A model generated the notes under the pieces. That model saw only the letters and a list, made by a program, of their open reading frames with translations. It ran no database searches and was not told the origin of the DNA. From NCBI GenBank assembly GCA_963708715.1, contig CAVPSU010000002.1, positions 434,001 to 498,000 on the forward strand: a stretch of DNA of 64,000 bases. The letters run 5' to 3'. A program made the position numbers and the translations under genes. The DNA is from DAIOEK01 sp963708715. GTDB lineage: Bacteria; Chloroflexota; Anaerolineae; Anaerolineales; Anaerolineaceae. Positions 46,124 through 55,131 of the stretch are shown in pieces. The stretch's first letter is position 1; the number at the start of each line of letters is the position of its first letter.

Positions 46124-47287
46124 ATGAAAAGAATTATAGTCACCTTGATTACGGTTGGGTTGATAAGTCTGCTTTCAGCGTGCGCACCAAAAGGAAATTT
46201 ACAAGGTGTGAGCACTATCGAACCATCCTCGTCTGACATTATTGCGGAAGGGCATATTCTGCCATACGATGATCTCCATCTGTCGTTTCAAACCTCGGGG
46301 CGGGTCTCAAAAATACTTTTTTCTGAAGGTGACACCATTAAAAAAGGCCAGGTACTCGCCGAACTTGGAGATCGTTCAAACGCTGAACAAGCGTTAGCTT
46401 CAGCCAAACTGGAATTGGTCTCAGCCCAACAGGATTATGACCAGACCGTCCGAACGGCGCCATTAATGAACGCACAGGCATGGACAGCTTTTCTCGAAGC
46501 ACAGAAAAAACGTGCAAAAGCAGAGGAAGAATGGGAGAAGCTGGATCTGGACCAGATTGATGATGATATTGAGGACGCAGAGAAGGATGTCCAGGATTTT
46601 GAAGCTGACCTGATCGAAGCGCAAAAAGATTTCGATAAATATAAAGACCTGGATAAGGACAGCTCAAAACGAAAAAACGCAAAGGATGATCTGGAAACTG
46701 CCCAGGAAGACTATAACGAATCGGTCCGAAAACTGGAAGAGATCATCCAAAAACGGGATCTAAAAAGAGCTGACTTGGACAAAGCGATTCAGACCCAGGC
46801 TGAAGCAAAACGAGATTATGAAAATTCATTGGATCAGCCAAACAAGGACAAATTCCAAATCGCTGAGGCAAGATTGCAGGCAGCAAAAACTCTGCTAAGT
46901 TCTGCGGAACAAAATCTCTCCTATTTTGACCTGAAGGCACCTTTTGACGGAATTGTAACCGATGTCAATATCTCCATGAATGAGTGGATTACACCAAACT
47001 TATGGGCAATTGGTGTTGCCGATACCCGAAATTGGTACGTTGAAACGACAGATCTTTCTGAACTGGATGTAGTGAATATTCAGATCGGTCAGGTTGTTGA
47101 GATGACTGCCGATGCTATTCCGGGTCGAACATTTTCAGGAATAGTGGATCGCGTCGGATTGGAGCCAGTAAATCAAGGTGGGGATATTTATTATACGATT
47201 CGGATAAAACTCAACGACTTTGATCCTGTTTTGAAGTGGGGAATGACTGTTGAAGTAAAATTTCCTCCTCCGCAAGAGAATCAATAA
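46124..47287 (+). CDS. HlyD/RND-type periplasmic adaptor lipoprotein
   Basis: From ATG 46124 (six bases after AAGGAG) the protein has 387 residues and a lipoprotein signal ending in LLSAC. It has a lipoyl-like half (SGRVSKILFSEGDTIKKGQ), a long coiled coil at about residues 75-215 rich in Glu/Lys/Asp, the second lipoyl half (FDLKAPFDGIVTDV) and a beta-barrel. In MacA-type systems this bridges the permease to outer structures; in an organism of uncertain outer-membrane status it may act as an extracytoplasmic chaperone. An earlier in-frame start at 46076 lacks a ribosome-binding site. Confidence 0.9.
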   Translation: MKRIIVTLITVGLISLLSACAPKGNLQGVSTIEPSSSDIIAEGHILPYDDLHLSFQTSGRVSKILFSEGDTIKKGQVLAELGDRSNAEQALASAKLELVSAQQDYDQTVRTAPLMNAQAWTAFLEAQKKRAKAEEEWEKLDLDQIDDDIEDAEKDVQDFEADLIEAQKDFDKYKDLDKDSSKRKNAKDDLETAQEDYNESVRKLEEIIQKRDLKRADLDKAIQTQAEAKRDYENSLDQPNKDKFQIAEARLQAAKTLLSSAEQNLSYFDLKAPFDGIVTDVNISMNEWITPNLWAIGVADTRNWYVETTDLSELDVVNIQIGQVVEMTADAIPGRTFSGIVDRVGLEPVNQGGDIYYTIRIKLNDFDPVLKWGMTVEVKFPPPQENQ

Positions 47288-47292
47288 TCTCA

Positions 47293-47323
47293 AGAGCCGT
47301 GATCCTTCGATCATGGCTCTTTT
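47293..47323 (+). terminator. intrinsic terminator of the MacB-like operon
   Basis: AGAGCCGTGAT pairs with ATCATGGCTCT (one G-T) around a small loop containing TTCG and continues into TTTCT. It begins six bases after the adaptor stop. Confidence 0.85.
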
Positions 47324-47415
47324 CTATAATACCTGGTTCTTGATATAAATTGGATAGATGAATTGAGATTTGTTGATTTCGTAGATTGAAAGCGATTATT
47401 TACCAGAGAAGGTAG

Positions 47416-47444
47416 TTGACTCTGATCAATGTTGTATTTATAAT
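47416..47444 (+). promoter_or_regulatory. sigma-70 promoter of the ROK/sugar ABC operon
   Basis: TTGACT (47416-47421) and TATAAT (47439-47444) are spaced by exactly 17 bases, about 70 bases upstream of the ROK regulator start. Confidence 0.85.
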
Positions 47445-47514
47445 ATTTGCATGATGACAGTAATAGTATCACCATAACAATAATTCTCACTACACATTCA
47501 ATCCAATAAAACCT

Positions 47515-48705
47515 ATGTATCCACTTACCATATCTGCATCGGCAATGCGAGAAATCAATCGTTCGGCAATTCTAGAGATCATCCGGCGGGAAGGACCTAT
47601 CTCAAGAACCGGAATTTCGGATCGCCTGGATATTAGTCTGTCAACAGTCGTGCGAATTACCGACGAATTAATCCAGGAGGGATTCGTCCATCAGCCGGGT
47701 CCAACCGAATGGAGTGGCGGACGGCGACGACCTTTACTTAGTTTCAATAGCGATGGACATGTGGTAGTCGGGGTCGATATGGGTGGAGAACACATCTATG
47801 GAGCTGTTTCCAATCTCGGCGGGAAAGTTCTTGATGAGATCACCATGGATCGGAAAGGATTTACCGCGGAGGAAAACTACCAGGGTTTGACCAGAATTAT
47901 TGATACTCTGTTGAAAAGCCCAAATCTCGGTAACCGAAATGTTCGAGGCATTGGTGTTGGCTCACCGGGAGTAACCCTCCATCAAAAGGGAATAGTCCGC
48001 TGGGCGCCTTCCCTGGGCTGGATCGATTTTCCACTCAAGCAACGATTACGTGAATCCTATTCTCTTCCCATTACTGTGGACAATGATGTTAACCTCGCAG
48101 CCTTGGGGGAGCTTTGGTTTGGCGCAGGACAAACCGCAACCAATATGATCCTGGTTGCCGTTAGTTACGGTATCGGGGCAGGGATCATCATTGATCGTGC
48201 CCTGTATCGTGGGTCATCAGAAGCTTCTGGAGAAATCGGGAGTATGTTACCAGACCGTAGTTTTCTGGGGAAGAATTATCAGGAATTCGGTGCTTTGGAA
48301 TCGATCGCATCCAGTACTGGTATCCTTGCCAAAGCAAAAGAGTATTTGGGTGAAACCAGCAATCTCAACCAGAATGGACCATATTTTGCGGATGATGTTT
48401 TTGACGCCGCCATGCAAGGGAAAGAATGGGCATGGAAGATCATTTTGGAAGTCATAGATTATCTGGCGATCACTATTGCCAATTTATCCGTTTCCTTTGA
48501 TCCCGATCTGATCGTTCTCGGTGGAGGGCTCGCACGGTCTGCTCCCATAATGATCGAGCCGATCCTTAAACGGATCAATTCCGCGATCCCAAACCCGCCA
48601 AAATTAGTTGCATCAAACCTTGGACTCCAGGCAACGGTCATGGGGGCGATCTCCCATGTATTACATAACACATCCAACTATTATGTTGTGCATAAAATCA
48701 CCTGA
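47515..48705 (+). CDS. ROK-family transcription regulator lacking the zinc cysteines
   Basis: The 396-residue protein has an N-terminal winged helix (EIIRREGPISRTGISDRLDIS) and a C-terminal ROK sugar-kinase-like domain with GVDMGGEHIYG and DNDVNLAALGE. The ROK zinc motif CxCGxxGCLE is absent; the aligned region reads LGKNYQEFGALES, so no Cys ligands remain. It likely senses a sugar and controls the following ABC importer. The annotated ATG lacks a good ribosome-binding site; ATG 47545 is an alternative. Confidence 0.87.
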   Translation: MYPLTISASAMREINRSAILEIIRREGPISRTGISDRLDISLSTVVRITDELIQEGFVHQPGPTEWSGGRRRPLLSFNSDGHVVVGVDMGGEHIYGAVSNLGGKVLDEITMDRKGFTAEENYQGLTRIIDTLLKSPNLGNRNVRGIGVGSPGVTLHQKGIVRWAPSLGWIDFPLKQRLRESYSLPITVDNDVNLAALGELWFGAGQTATNMILVAVSYGIGAGIIIDRALYRGSSEASGEIGSMLPDRSFLGKNYQEFGALESIASSTGILAKAKEYLGETSNLNQNGPYFADDVFDAAMQGKEWAWKIILEVIDYLAITIANLSVSFDPDLIVLGGGLARSAPIMIEPILKRINSAIPNPPKLVASNLGLQATVMGAISHVLHNTSNYYVVHKIT

Positions 48706-48792
48706 TGATTCTCAAGGAGGTGGAGACGAAAATATTTGCCCAATAACAGGATTCAAATAAATCAACTTACTATAGATCAAATGGAGAGATTT

Positions 48793-50091
48793 ATGAGACA
48801 GTTCAATCGTTTTACCCTATTTGCGCTTGTTCTTATTCTGGCAGTTAGTGTGATCGGCTGCCAACCAAAGGCTGCTGGTCCTGTCATTGTGAAGGTCCTG
48901 ACGATGGACCAAGCCGCCATGTCAGTGGATGACATGAACGCAGTAGCCAAGGAATTTGAGGCTGCCAACCCGAATATCAAGATCGAAATGACATACGTTC
49001 CTTACGAAAATGTTCATGATAAATTCGTCACAGGAATGGCGACCACACCCCCAGCGTATGATGTGGTCATGGTCGATGTGGTTTGGTATGACGAATGGGT
49101 CAAAGCTGGTTATCTAGCAGACCTGACGAGTAAAGTCACACCAGACATGAAAAGTAAGATCTTCCCGACCGCCTGGAATGTGGTTACCCGGGACGGAAAA
49201 GCCTATGGTTTGCCATGGTTACTTGACACCAAATACCTTTTTTATAACAAGGACATTTTAAAACAGGCTGGTTTTGACTCACCCCCTGCTACCTGGGAAG
49301 AATTAGCCCTTCAGGCCAAAGCTATCAAGGATAAAGGATTAGTCGAATATCCGATCGTTTGGTCCTGGAAGCAAGCAGAAGCTGCCATCTGTGACTTCAC
49401 CGCATTACTCTACGGCAATGGCGGAAAATTCCTGGATGAAACTGGCAAACCCGTTTTCAATGATGAAAAAGGCGTAGCCACTCTAACTTGGATGAAGCAA
49501 ACCATTGACGATGGACTAACCAATCCAGCTTCCGTCTCCGACCTTGAAGGTGACGTGGTAAACGTCTTCAATTCTGGAAAAGCCGCATTCGCTCTCAACT
49601 GGCTGTTCATGTACGATGGATCCAACTACGATAGCTCTGTTTCTCAAGTGGTCGGCAATGTAGGAATTACCACTATCCCAGTTTTCGAGAGTATGGCTGG
49701 CAGTCTCAAGAGCGCGTCAGTGGATGGTTCCAGTGGTTTCTCCATCGCTGCGACATCCAAGAATGTAGATGCTGCCTACAAGTATGTTGAATTCCTTACG
49801 AGTGAATCTGTCCAGATGAAGTATTCCTCCAAACAATTACCGATCTGGACTTCCGCTTATGAGGGAGAAAACCTTAAGACATTGGAAGGGGCAACCCGCT
49901 CTAATCCGGTTACCGTTCCGGCATTCAAAGAACAATTTGCTTATGCAGTCCTTCGTCCCAACATCCCATACTATATGGAAGGTTCCACTGGATTGCAATT
50001 GGCATTACAAGAAGCACTCACCGGGGCGAAATCTCCGAAAGACGCCCTCGATGCCGTAGCCTTGAAGTGGACCGAATTGGCTGGAAAATAG
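48793..50091 (+). CDS. sugar ABC transporter solute-binding lipoprotein
   Basis: From ATG 48793 (GGAGAG four bases upstream) the protein has 432 residues. The signal is a classic lipoprotein signal ending VSVIGC, followed by an extracellular sugar-binding protein type 1 domain (KEFEAANPNIKIEMTYVPY at its start, TYVP lobes, GSSGFSIAATSKNVDAAYK late). A TTG start at 48736 with an AAGGAGGT site farther upstream would add 19 residues before the signal and is less likely. It is followed by a perfect 34-base palindrome. Confidence 0.9.
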   Translation: MRQFNRFTLFALVLILAVSVIGCQPKAAGPVIVKVLTMDQAAMSVDDMNAVAKEFEAANPNIKIEMTYVPYENVHDKFVTGMATTPPAYDVVMVDVVWYDEWVKAGYLADLTSKVTPDMKSKIFPTAWNVVTRDGKAYGLPWLLDTKYLFYNKDILKQAGFDSPPATWEELALQAKAIKDKGLVEYPIVWSWKQAEAAICDFTALLYGNGGKFLDETGKPVFNDEKGVATLTWMKQTIDDGLTNPASVSDLEGDVVNVFNSGKAAFALNWLFMYDGSNYDSSVSQVVGNVGITTIPVFESMAGSLKSASVDGSSGFSIAATSKNVDAAYKYVEFLTSESVQMKYSSKQLPIWTSAYEGENLKTLEGATRSNPVTVPAFKEQFAYAVLRPNIPYYMEGSTGLQLALQEALTGAKSPKDALDAVALKWTELAGK

Positions 50092-50115
50092 ATAATACTA
50101 TTGTCACGTAGAATC

Positions 50116-50149
50116 GTGTGGATATACTTCAATTGAAGTATATCCACAC
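50116..50149 (+). other. 34-base perfect palindrome between binding protein and permease genes
   Basis: Two 17-base arms starting GTGTGGATATACTTCAA are exactly complementary with no spacer, so the transcript folds into a long stem with a tight loop. It lies 24 bases after the binding-protein stop and has no T tract. It probably protects the binding-protein mRNA or partly terminates it; as DNA it could also be a protein-binding palindrome. Confidence 0.75.
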
Positions 50150-50164
50150 ATCAGGAATTATTCG

Positions 50165-51088
50165 ATGCTTCTCACTAATCGCAAACCAAAGCATCTATCG
50201 CTTCGCCAGCAGGATATTCGTTTTGCCTGGCTGTTGCTAGCCCCCAGCTTGATCATCATCCTTGGGATCACGCTCCAGCCGATCCTGAGCACATTCTATT
50301 TGAGCTTTTTAAATGCGCCTTCAGGTATCAATCAGCCACGAACTTTTGTTGGTCTATCCAACTACCTGGAAATGGTTCGAGACCCGGTATTCTGGGCTAC
50401 CATCGGACGAACTGCATATTTTACAGCGGTCTCGGTCATACTGGAATTATCACTGGGTTTGGTTATCGCCCAAATAATAAATACCCGTCCTTTCGGATGG
50501 CAGTTCCTTCGTTTCAGCCTGATCATTCCTTGGGCATTCCCAACCATCGTCAACGGTTCCATGTGGCGTTGGATCTATAGCGCGGATTTTGGGGCATTGA
50601 ATGGCTTGCTTCTTCAATTAGGGATCATTGATAAATACATCCCATGGCTGGTCAAACCGATTCCTGCGATGAATCTGGTCATCCTGGCTGATCTTTGGCA
50701 TGTGATTCCTTTTGTGGCGCTTGTATTACAGGCTGCCCTGGCAACTCTGCCGGCAGAGTTGGATGAAGCCGCAATGATCGATGGCGCTTCTGCCTGGCAG
50801 CGATTCCTCTATGTCCGTTTGCCTTTGCTCCGTCCGGCAATCCTGGTGGTCTTGATAGTCCGAACCGTTGAAGCGTTTCGGGTATTTGATATTGTCTACA
50901 TCATTACCGGTGGTGGACCCGCCTTCGGGACTGTAACGATTTCGTTCTTAACCTATCTTGAAACATTCTCCTATGGGAAATTGGGCAGTGGAGCCGCTTT
51001 ATCTTTCCTGATCTCGATATTTACCATTCTCATGGCGTTCGTCTATATTCGGTTCTTATATAGACCTACCGAAGAAGGGAAAGCATGA
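50165..51088 (+). CDS. sugar ABC transporter permease (MalF type)
   Basis: The 307-residue protein has six membrane segments and the EAA loop LPAELDEAAMIDGASAWQR. Its stop overlaps the start of the MalG-type partner by 4 bases. It forms the membrane channel for the sugar captured by the upstream binding protein. The ATPase is again missing from the operon, as in the other sugar ABC locus of this window. Confidence 0.92.
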   Translation: MLLTNRKPKHLSLRQQDIRFAWLLLAPSLIIILGITLQPILSTFYLSFLNAPSGINQPRTFVGLSNYLEMVRDPVFWATIGRTAYFTAVSVILELSLGLVIAQIINTRPFGWQFLRFSLIIPWAFPTIVNGSMWRWIYSADFGALNGLLLQLGIIDKYIPWLVKPIPAMNLVILADLWHVIPFVALVLQAALATLPAELDEAAMIDGASAWQRFLYVRLPLLRPAILVVLIVRTVEAFRVFDIVYIITGGGPAFGTVTISFLTYLETFSYGKLGSGAALSFLISIFTILMAFVYIRFLYRPTEEGKA

Positions 51089-51939
51089 AGAATAAATTTC
51101 TCCGAAAGTTGGGTTTGTTCCTGTTGACTTTACCGGTGCTTGCTTTTATTTATTTCCCCATTCTTTGGCTGGTTTCGGCCAGCCTTTCCACCCGATTGGA
51201 ACTTCTTGCGGTCCCAATCCATTGGTTTCCAGAACATCCGACATTCAAGCATTACATTGATATATTCCTTCCCGGCAGCGCCACTTCAGAAGTCTCTCGA
51301 ACGATAGCCATAACCCTATTCAACTCATTTAAAGTCGCATCCTCGGTTACGGTCATCTGTTTGCTTTTCGGTTCTTTGGCTGCATACGCCCTGGCGCGAG
51401 TACCATTTCGTTACAACCAATCGGTTTTGGTCAGTATTCTCGGTACGCGGATGATACCTGAAGTATCCCTGGTGATTCCATTATTCATCCTGGCTGCCCG
51501 CGTTGGCATCACTGATAAACCGATCGTCCTCATATTAACCTACCTCAGTTTTTCCCTTCCCTTTGCCATCTGGTTGCTCGCCGCTTTCTTTCAAACCATC
51601 CCAATTGAATTGGAAGATGCTGCCCGAATCGACGGATGTTCACGTCTCGGAACACTGTTTAAGATCATCCTTCCCATTTCGTCGCCAGGATTGGTTTCAA
51701 CTGCACTTTTTGTGTTCTTATTATCCTGGGACGAATTCTTTTATGCCTTAATTTTCACCAGTAGTCTTACTGCAAAAACGGTTCCGGTGGCACTGGCTGA
51801 ATTTGTTGGTCGTTATATAACAGACATCAATGCGATGATGGCAGGTGGGATTATTGCTGCCTTGCCCCCTGTTCTGCTCGCTCTACTCTTCCAACGTTAC
51901 ATCGTAAGCGGATTAACTGCCGGTGCAGTAAAAGGGTAA
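51085..51939 (+). CDS. sugar ABC transporter permease (MalG type)
   Basis: This 284-residue permease has six membrane segments and an EAA loop around IPIELEDAARIDGCSRL. It overlaps the MalF-type gene by 4 bases and ends the operon. No intrinsic terminator with a clear stem was found within the following 120 bases. Confidence 0.92.
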   Translation: MKNKFLRKLGLFLLTLPVLAFIYFPILWLVSASLSTRLELLAVPIHWFPEHPTFKHYIDIFLPGSATSEVSRTIAITLFNSFKVASSVTVICLLFGSLAAYALARVPFRYNQSVLVSILGTRMIPEVSLVIPLFILAARVGITDKPIVLILTYLSFSLPFAIWLLAAFFQTIPIELEDAARIDGCSRLGTLFKIILPISSPGLVSTALFVFLLSWDEFFYALIFTSSLTAKTVPVALAEFVGRYITDINAMMAGGIIAALPPVLLALLFQRYIVSGLTAGAVKG

Positions 51940-52059
51940 GTGTCAGTTACCTCCAAAACCGTAGACTCAATTTATTAACCATAATTCCTGCATCCATATT
52001 TAACTCACAAAAAAAATGATGACGAAAATGGGTTGTTTTATTAGCCACCTTTTTGACTT

Positions 52060-52068
52060 TGGTATACA
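52060..52068 (+). promoter_or_regulatory. possible extended -10 promoter for the PRTase-like gene
   Basis: TGGTATACA fits a TGN-extended -10 element 92 bases before the next start codon; no good -35 element lies at 16-18 bases. The 220-base gap between the permease and the next gene holds nothing else I recognise. Confidence 0.3.
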
Positions 52069-52159
52069 ATGGATAGGGCAGGTCCTAAATAGTATTTAGT
52101 CTTGCCTCTTTAAGACATCACGGATGAGATAACAACAAGTTCGCTCTTAAGGAGTATGA

Positions 52160-53239
52160 ATGCCAGTATTCACTTATCCATTTACGTTTTCTGAAGAAGA
52201 TCTCAGCCAGGTCAAAGGCACTCTTGAACTGGACAAGCCGCTTCCCTTCCACTACAACTCTTGGGGGAGCGGTTTTTATCGTCCCGCCCGGATCTGCATT
52301 GATGGCTATCCCAACCTTGAGATCGTCTTATATCACACTGAAGCTACTTCCGCATTTATGTACTTACGCAGCAGTGAAGTGGATCCAAATCAACTACAAA
52401 TTATAGGTATCCAACCTGAGGAAGTCTCCAACCATTCAACCATTCTCCTCCCGGGTCAGTTATGCCTGGGATCTGAGCGATCAAAACTTATTGCCAAAGC
52501 CATAAAAGATATTTTCGGTGCGCCTACCATCAAACAAACGATAGGATCGATCGGACAGCAGAAAATCGCCATCTTCCCGATTGCGCGGGAAGGATTGAAG
52601 TACCATGTAGCCGAGGCTATTTTTGAAAATTATGGGTATTACTGCGATGAAGTCATCCTCGACGCGCACCATGTATTTGATAGCTCTGTCCCGGTTTATA
52701 ACCGAAAAGTGGAGATGACCATCTTCAAAGACAAGGACCTTGACAAATCGCAGCGAGACGTCATCACGGTTGCATTTCTCGCAGATAGCATTGCAAGCGG
52801 ACTGGTAATGAAGGAAGTGATCGCCAGGGTAAAAGAACGCTTTGAATATCTGGATAAGATCGAAGTGATTTCCCCGCTGGCAACCATCCGTGGCTTGTGC
52901 CGTATAGCAAGATCAGAGATAAATCACAACACAAACGTCAGGGTCCATGTCTTCGAAACTATGCTCAATGCGCTTCCACCTGATTACTATTATTCCGCCC
53001 ACTTTGACATTCCTGAATTCCATATCCGTCCCGAGCTAGAACAGGAATATCGTGAATGGTGGGGAACTGATTCAAATAGAAATTACATTGCAGATACCGC
53101 CTGCGCGGGATATGGTTGGAGCGAGGTTTTCTACTCCCCCAGAAAACAACTGCAAATGATGAATAGTCAACTGGAAACTCGACACCAATTAACCATCAAA
53201 GATATTATTCGACGAAATTTAATGCACGATCCAAAATAA
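52160..53239 (+). CDS. uncharacterised protein with phosphoribosyltransferase-like core
   Basis: I do not recognise this 359-residue protein as a named family. Near residue 212 the segment ITVAFLADSIASG fits the PRPP-binding loop pattern of type I phosphoribosyltransferases, with Ala in place of the first acidic residue. The preceding block (PIAREGLKYHVAEAIF) and the following VISPLATIRGLCRIA resemble strands of that fold. No membrane segment or signal is seen. AAGGAG precedes the ATG. A base or nucleotide salvage role is a guess only. Confidence 0.6.
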   Translation: MPVFTYPFTFSEEDLSQVKGTLELDKPLPFHYNSWGSGFYRPARICIDGYPNLEIVLYHTEATSAFMYLRSSEVDPNQLQIIGIQPEEVSNHSTILLPGQLCLGSERSKLIAKAIKDIFGAPTIKQTIGSIGQQKIAIFPIAREGLKYHVAEAIFENYGYYCDEVILDAHHVFDSSVPVYNRKVEMTIFKDKDLDKSQRDVITVAFLADSIASGLVMKEVIARVKERFEYLDKIEVISPLATIRGLCRIARSEINHNTNVRVHVFETMLNALPPDYYYSAHFDIPEFHIRPELEQEYREWWGTDSNRNYIADTACAGYGWSEVFYSPRKQLQMMNSQLETRHQLTIKDIIRRNLMHDPK

Positions 53240-53241
53240 GA

Positions 53242-53700
53242 TTATTCGCAGAAACTGCCCATCTTTTCAAATAGTTCGATCAGATGAATTGGTGATTTGG
53301 GATCAGTCTCAGTTCCCGCGTAGGTTTGGCGAATATCCGAAAACATCAGTTGTGCATCCGATGACGAAGAATCGGAACAGAATTGTGCGCTCAATTCCGC
53401 CGGGCTCTTCCCACCACTGTAGATGGCAATTTGTTGTTTTTCAGATTCAGAAAATTTCGAATTGATAAAGAAATCATCCATTTTCTGGTCTTGCTCATCA
53501 ATGTAATCAAAAAAGAGATCCAAAACCTTAGAAATCGAAAAATTGTCCAAGAGCTGTTGCCAGAATCCCGTTTCTTCTCCGTCATCGAATTTCGGTTGCG
53601 GTGATCCCGTTGATGCGAAAACCGGATCAACCGGTGAAAAAAGGAAAAGGCTGCATAACAGAAGTATCAGAATAGGAGTTTTAATCCTTGCATGTTTCAT
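53242..53700 (-). CDS. small secreted protein of unknown function
   Basis: From ATG 53700 (AAGGGA eight bases upstream) the protein has 152 residues. It begins with a clear signal peptide (residues 4-25, cleavage near VFASTG) and continues as an acidic, Ser/Gln-rich, helical domain with two cysteines, one close to the C-terminus. No family is recognised. It is convergent with the PRTase-like gene, three bases apart. A longer start at 53733 is possible but lacks support. Confidence 0.65.
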   Translation of the reverse strand: MKHARIKTPILILLLCSLFLFSPVDPVFASTGSPQPKFDDGEETGFWQQLLDNFSISKVLDLFFDYIDEQDQKMDDFFINSKFSESEKQQIAIYSGGKSPAELSAQFCSDSSSSDAQLMFSDIRQTYAGTETDPKSPIHLIELFEKMGSFCE

Positions 53701-53957
53701 AATTGAAATCCCTTTATCAATTAATATACTCAAATATTCAGGAAAATGCGTAAAAATCAGGTTAGTTTTTTTATTATTCGTTGAATTGGTATCTAAACTA
53801 CTACCTGCCAGGGGAGGTAAACATTATGCGAGGTATCGTTTTCATCCTGACTCGAGTTTTCAAAAGAAGATTGCTATAATCAACGACAGATTGCATCCTA
53901 CACCGAATCGCAACTGAAATTTGGAAGTGAAACGAAGATCGCTAATCGGAGACGATT

Positions 53958-55112
53958 TTGGAAATCACCAAACCCCGTATCGCCTTGATTGGACCAGTAT
54001 ATCCATTTCGCGGAGGTATATCCCATTACACCAGTCATCTTGCCAATCATTTGGTAACTGAAGGATACCCCGTTTCGGTCTTTTCCTTTCGACGGCAATA
54101 TCCGTCCTGGCTTTACCCGGGTGAGACTGATCGCGATAGCAGCTTAGAGCCAATCCGATCCGAGGCGCAATTCATACTCGATCCGCTCTATCCCTGGACC
54201 TGGGTAAAATGCGTCCAAAAAATAAAACAATTCAAGCCAGATCTGGTGCTCATTCCCTGGTGGACCACATTTTGGGGTTTTTCTTTTAGCTTTCTCTTGA
54301 GAACACTGAAGCAAAACCATATTAATACCGCCGTTCTGATCCATAATGTCCTTCCTCACGAGGCCAAACCCTGGGACCGTTGGATCACGAAGGAAACCCT
54401 TCGACAAACAGATAATTTTATTGTCCAAACTACCACTCAGGAAAATCGCCTGTGCTCTATCCTTCCAAAATCCAATATCCGGAAGTCATCCCATCCAATT
54501 TATGATCAGTTCCCAGGTAAGAGAATAGATCAAACGAATGCCCGAGCCAAGCTTGGATTGCCCAATGATCGCAAGATTCTACTCTTCTTTGGCATCGTCC
54601 GTCCCTACAAAGGTTTGAATCATCTCATAGATGCGATGGCAGTTCTGCATCATTTAGATAAAAACATCCATCTACTCATCGTCGGCGAATTTTGGGAATC
54701 TTTGGAGGATTATCGGAAACAGATCCTAAATCTTAACCTGACCGAAATGATCACCGTTCACCCTGGATATGCATCCAACGAATCGCTGCCTGCCTATTTT
54801 TCGGCTGTGGATCTTTTCGTTGCGCCATACATTGGAGGAACTCAGAGTGGTGCCGTCAAGTTGGCTTTGGGATTCGGTACTCCCGTTCTGGTAAGCAGTC
54901 ATATTGTAGATGACCTGCTGGTGAAACTCGAAGGGAGAGGAGTAACCATCACCGATCTTGAAGGTCCGCAAAAACTCGCACAGGACATACAGCAAGCTCT
55001 TGAATCCTGCCCTGCTGGTTTAATTGATATGGCTACGGTGGATTATGGTTGGGCTGATCTGGTCGCAAAAATTGTCAGCTTTACCCAACCTTCCCAAAAC
55101 GAAAGGGAATAA
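53958..55112 (+). CDS. glycosyltransferase family 4 (GT-B fold)
   Basis: The 384-residue protein starts at TTG (CGGAG upstream). It has GPVYPFRGGISHYT at the N-terminus and the GT4 C-terminal pattern (ILLFFGIVRPYKGLNHLIDA near 210, then EFWESLEDY, and VAPYIGGTQSGAVKLALGFG near 290). These enzymes transfer a sugar from a nucleotide sugar with retention, usually on a lipid-linked glycan. It is convergent with the dolichol-phosphate-mannose-type GT2 gene and opens the second glycan locus. Confidence 0.88.
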   Translation: MEITKPRIALIGPVYPFRGGISHYTSHLANHLVTEGYPVSVFSFRRQYPSWLYPGETDRDSSLEPIRSEAQFILDPLYPWTWVKCVQKIKQFKPDLVLIPWWTTFWGFSFSFLLRTLKQNHINTAVLIHNVLPHEAKPWDRWITKETLRQTDNFIVQTTTQENRLCSILPKSNIRKSSHPIYDQFPGKRIDQTNARAKLGLPNDRKILLFFGIVRPYKGLNHLIDAMAVLHHLDKNIHLLIVGEFWESLEDYRKQILNLNLTEMITVHPGYASNESLPAYFSAVDLFVAPYIGGTQSGAVKLALGFGTPVLVSSHIVDDLLVKLEGRGVTITDLEGPQKLAQDIQQALESCPAGLIDMATVDYGWADLVAKIVSFTQPSQNERE

Positions 55113-55131
55113 ACCGATTCAACCTGAGCGA

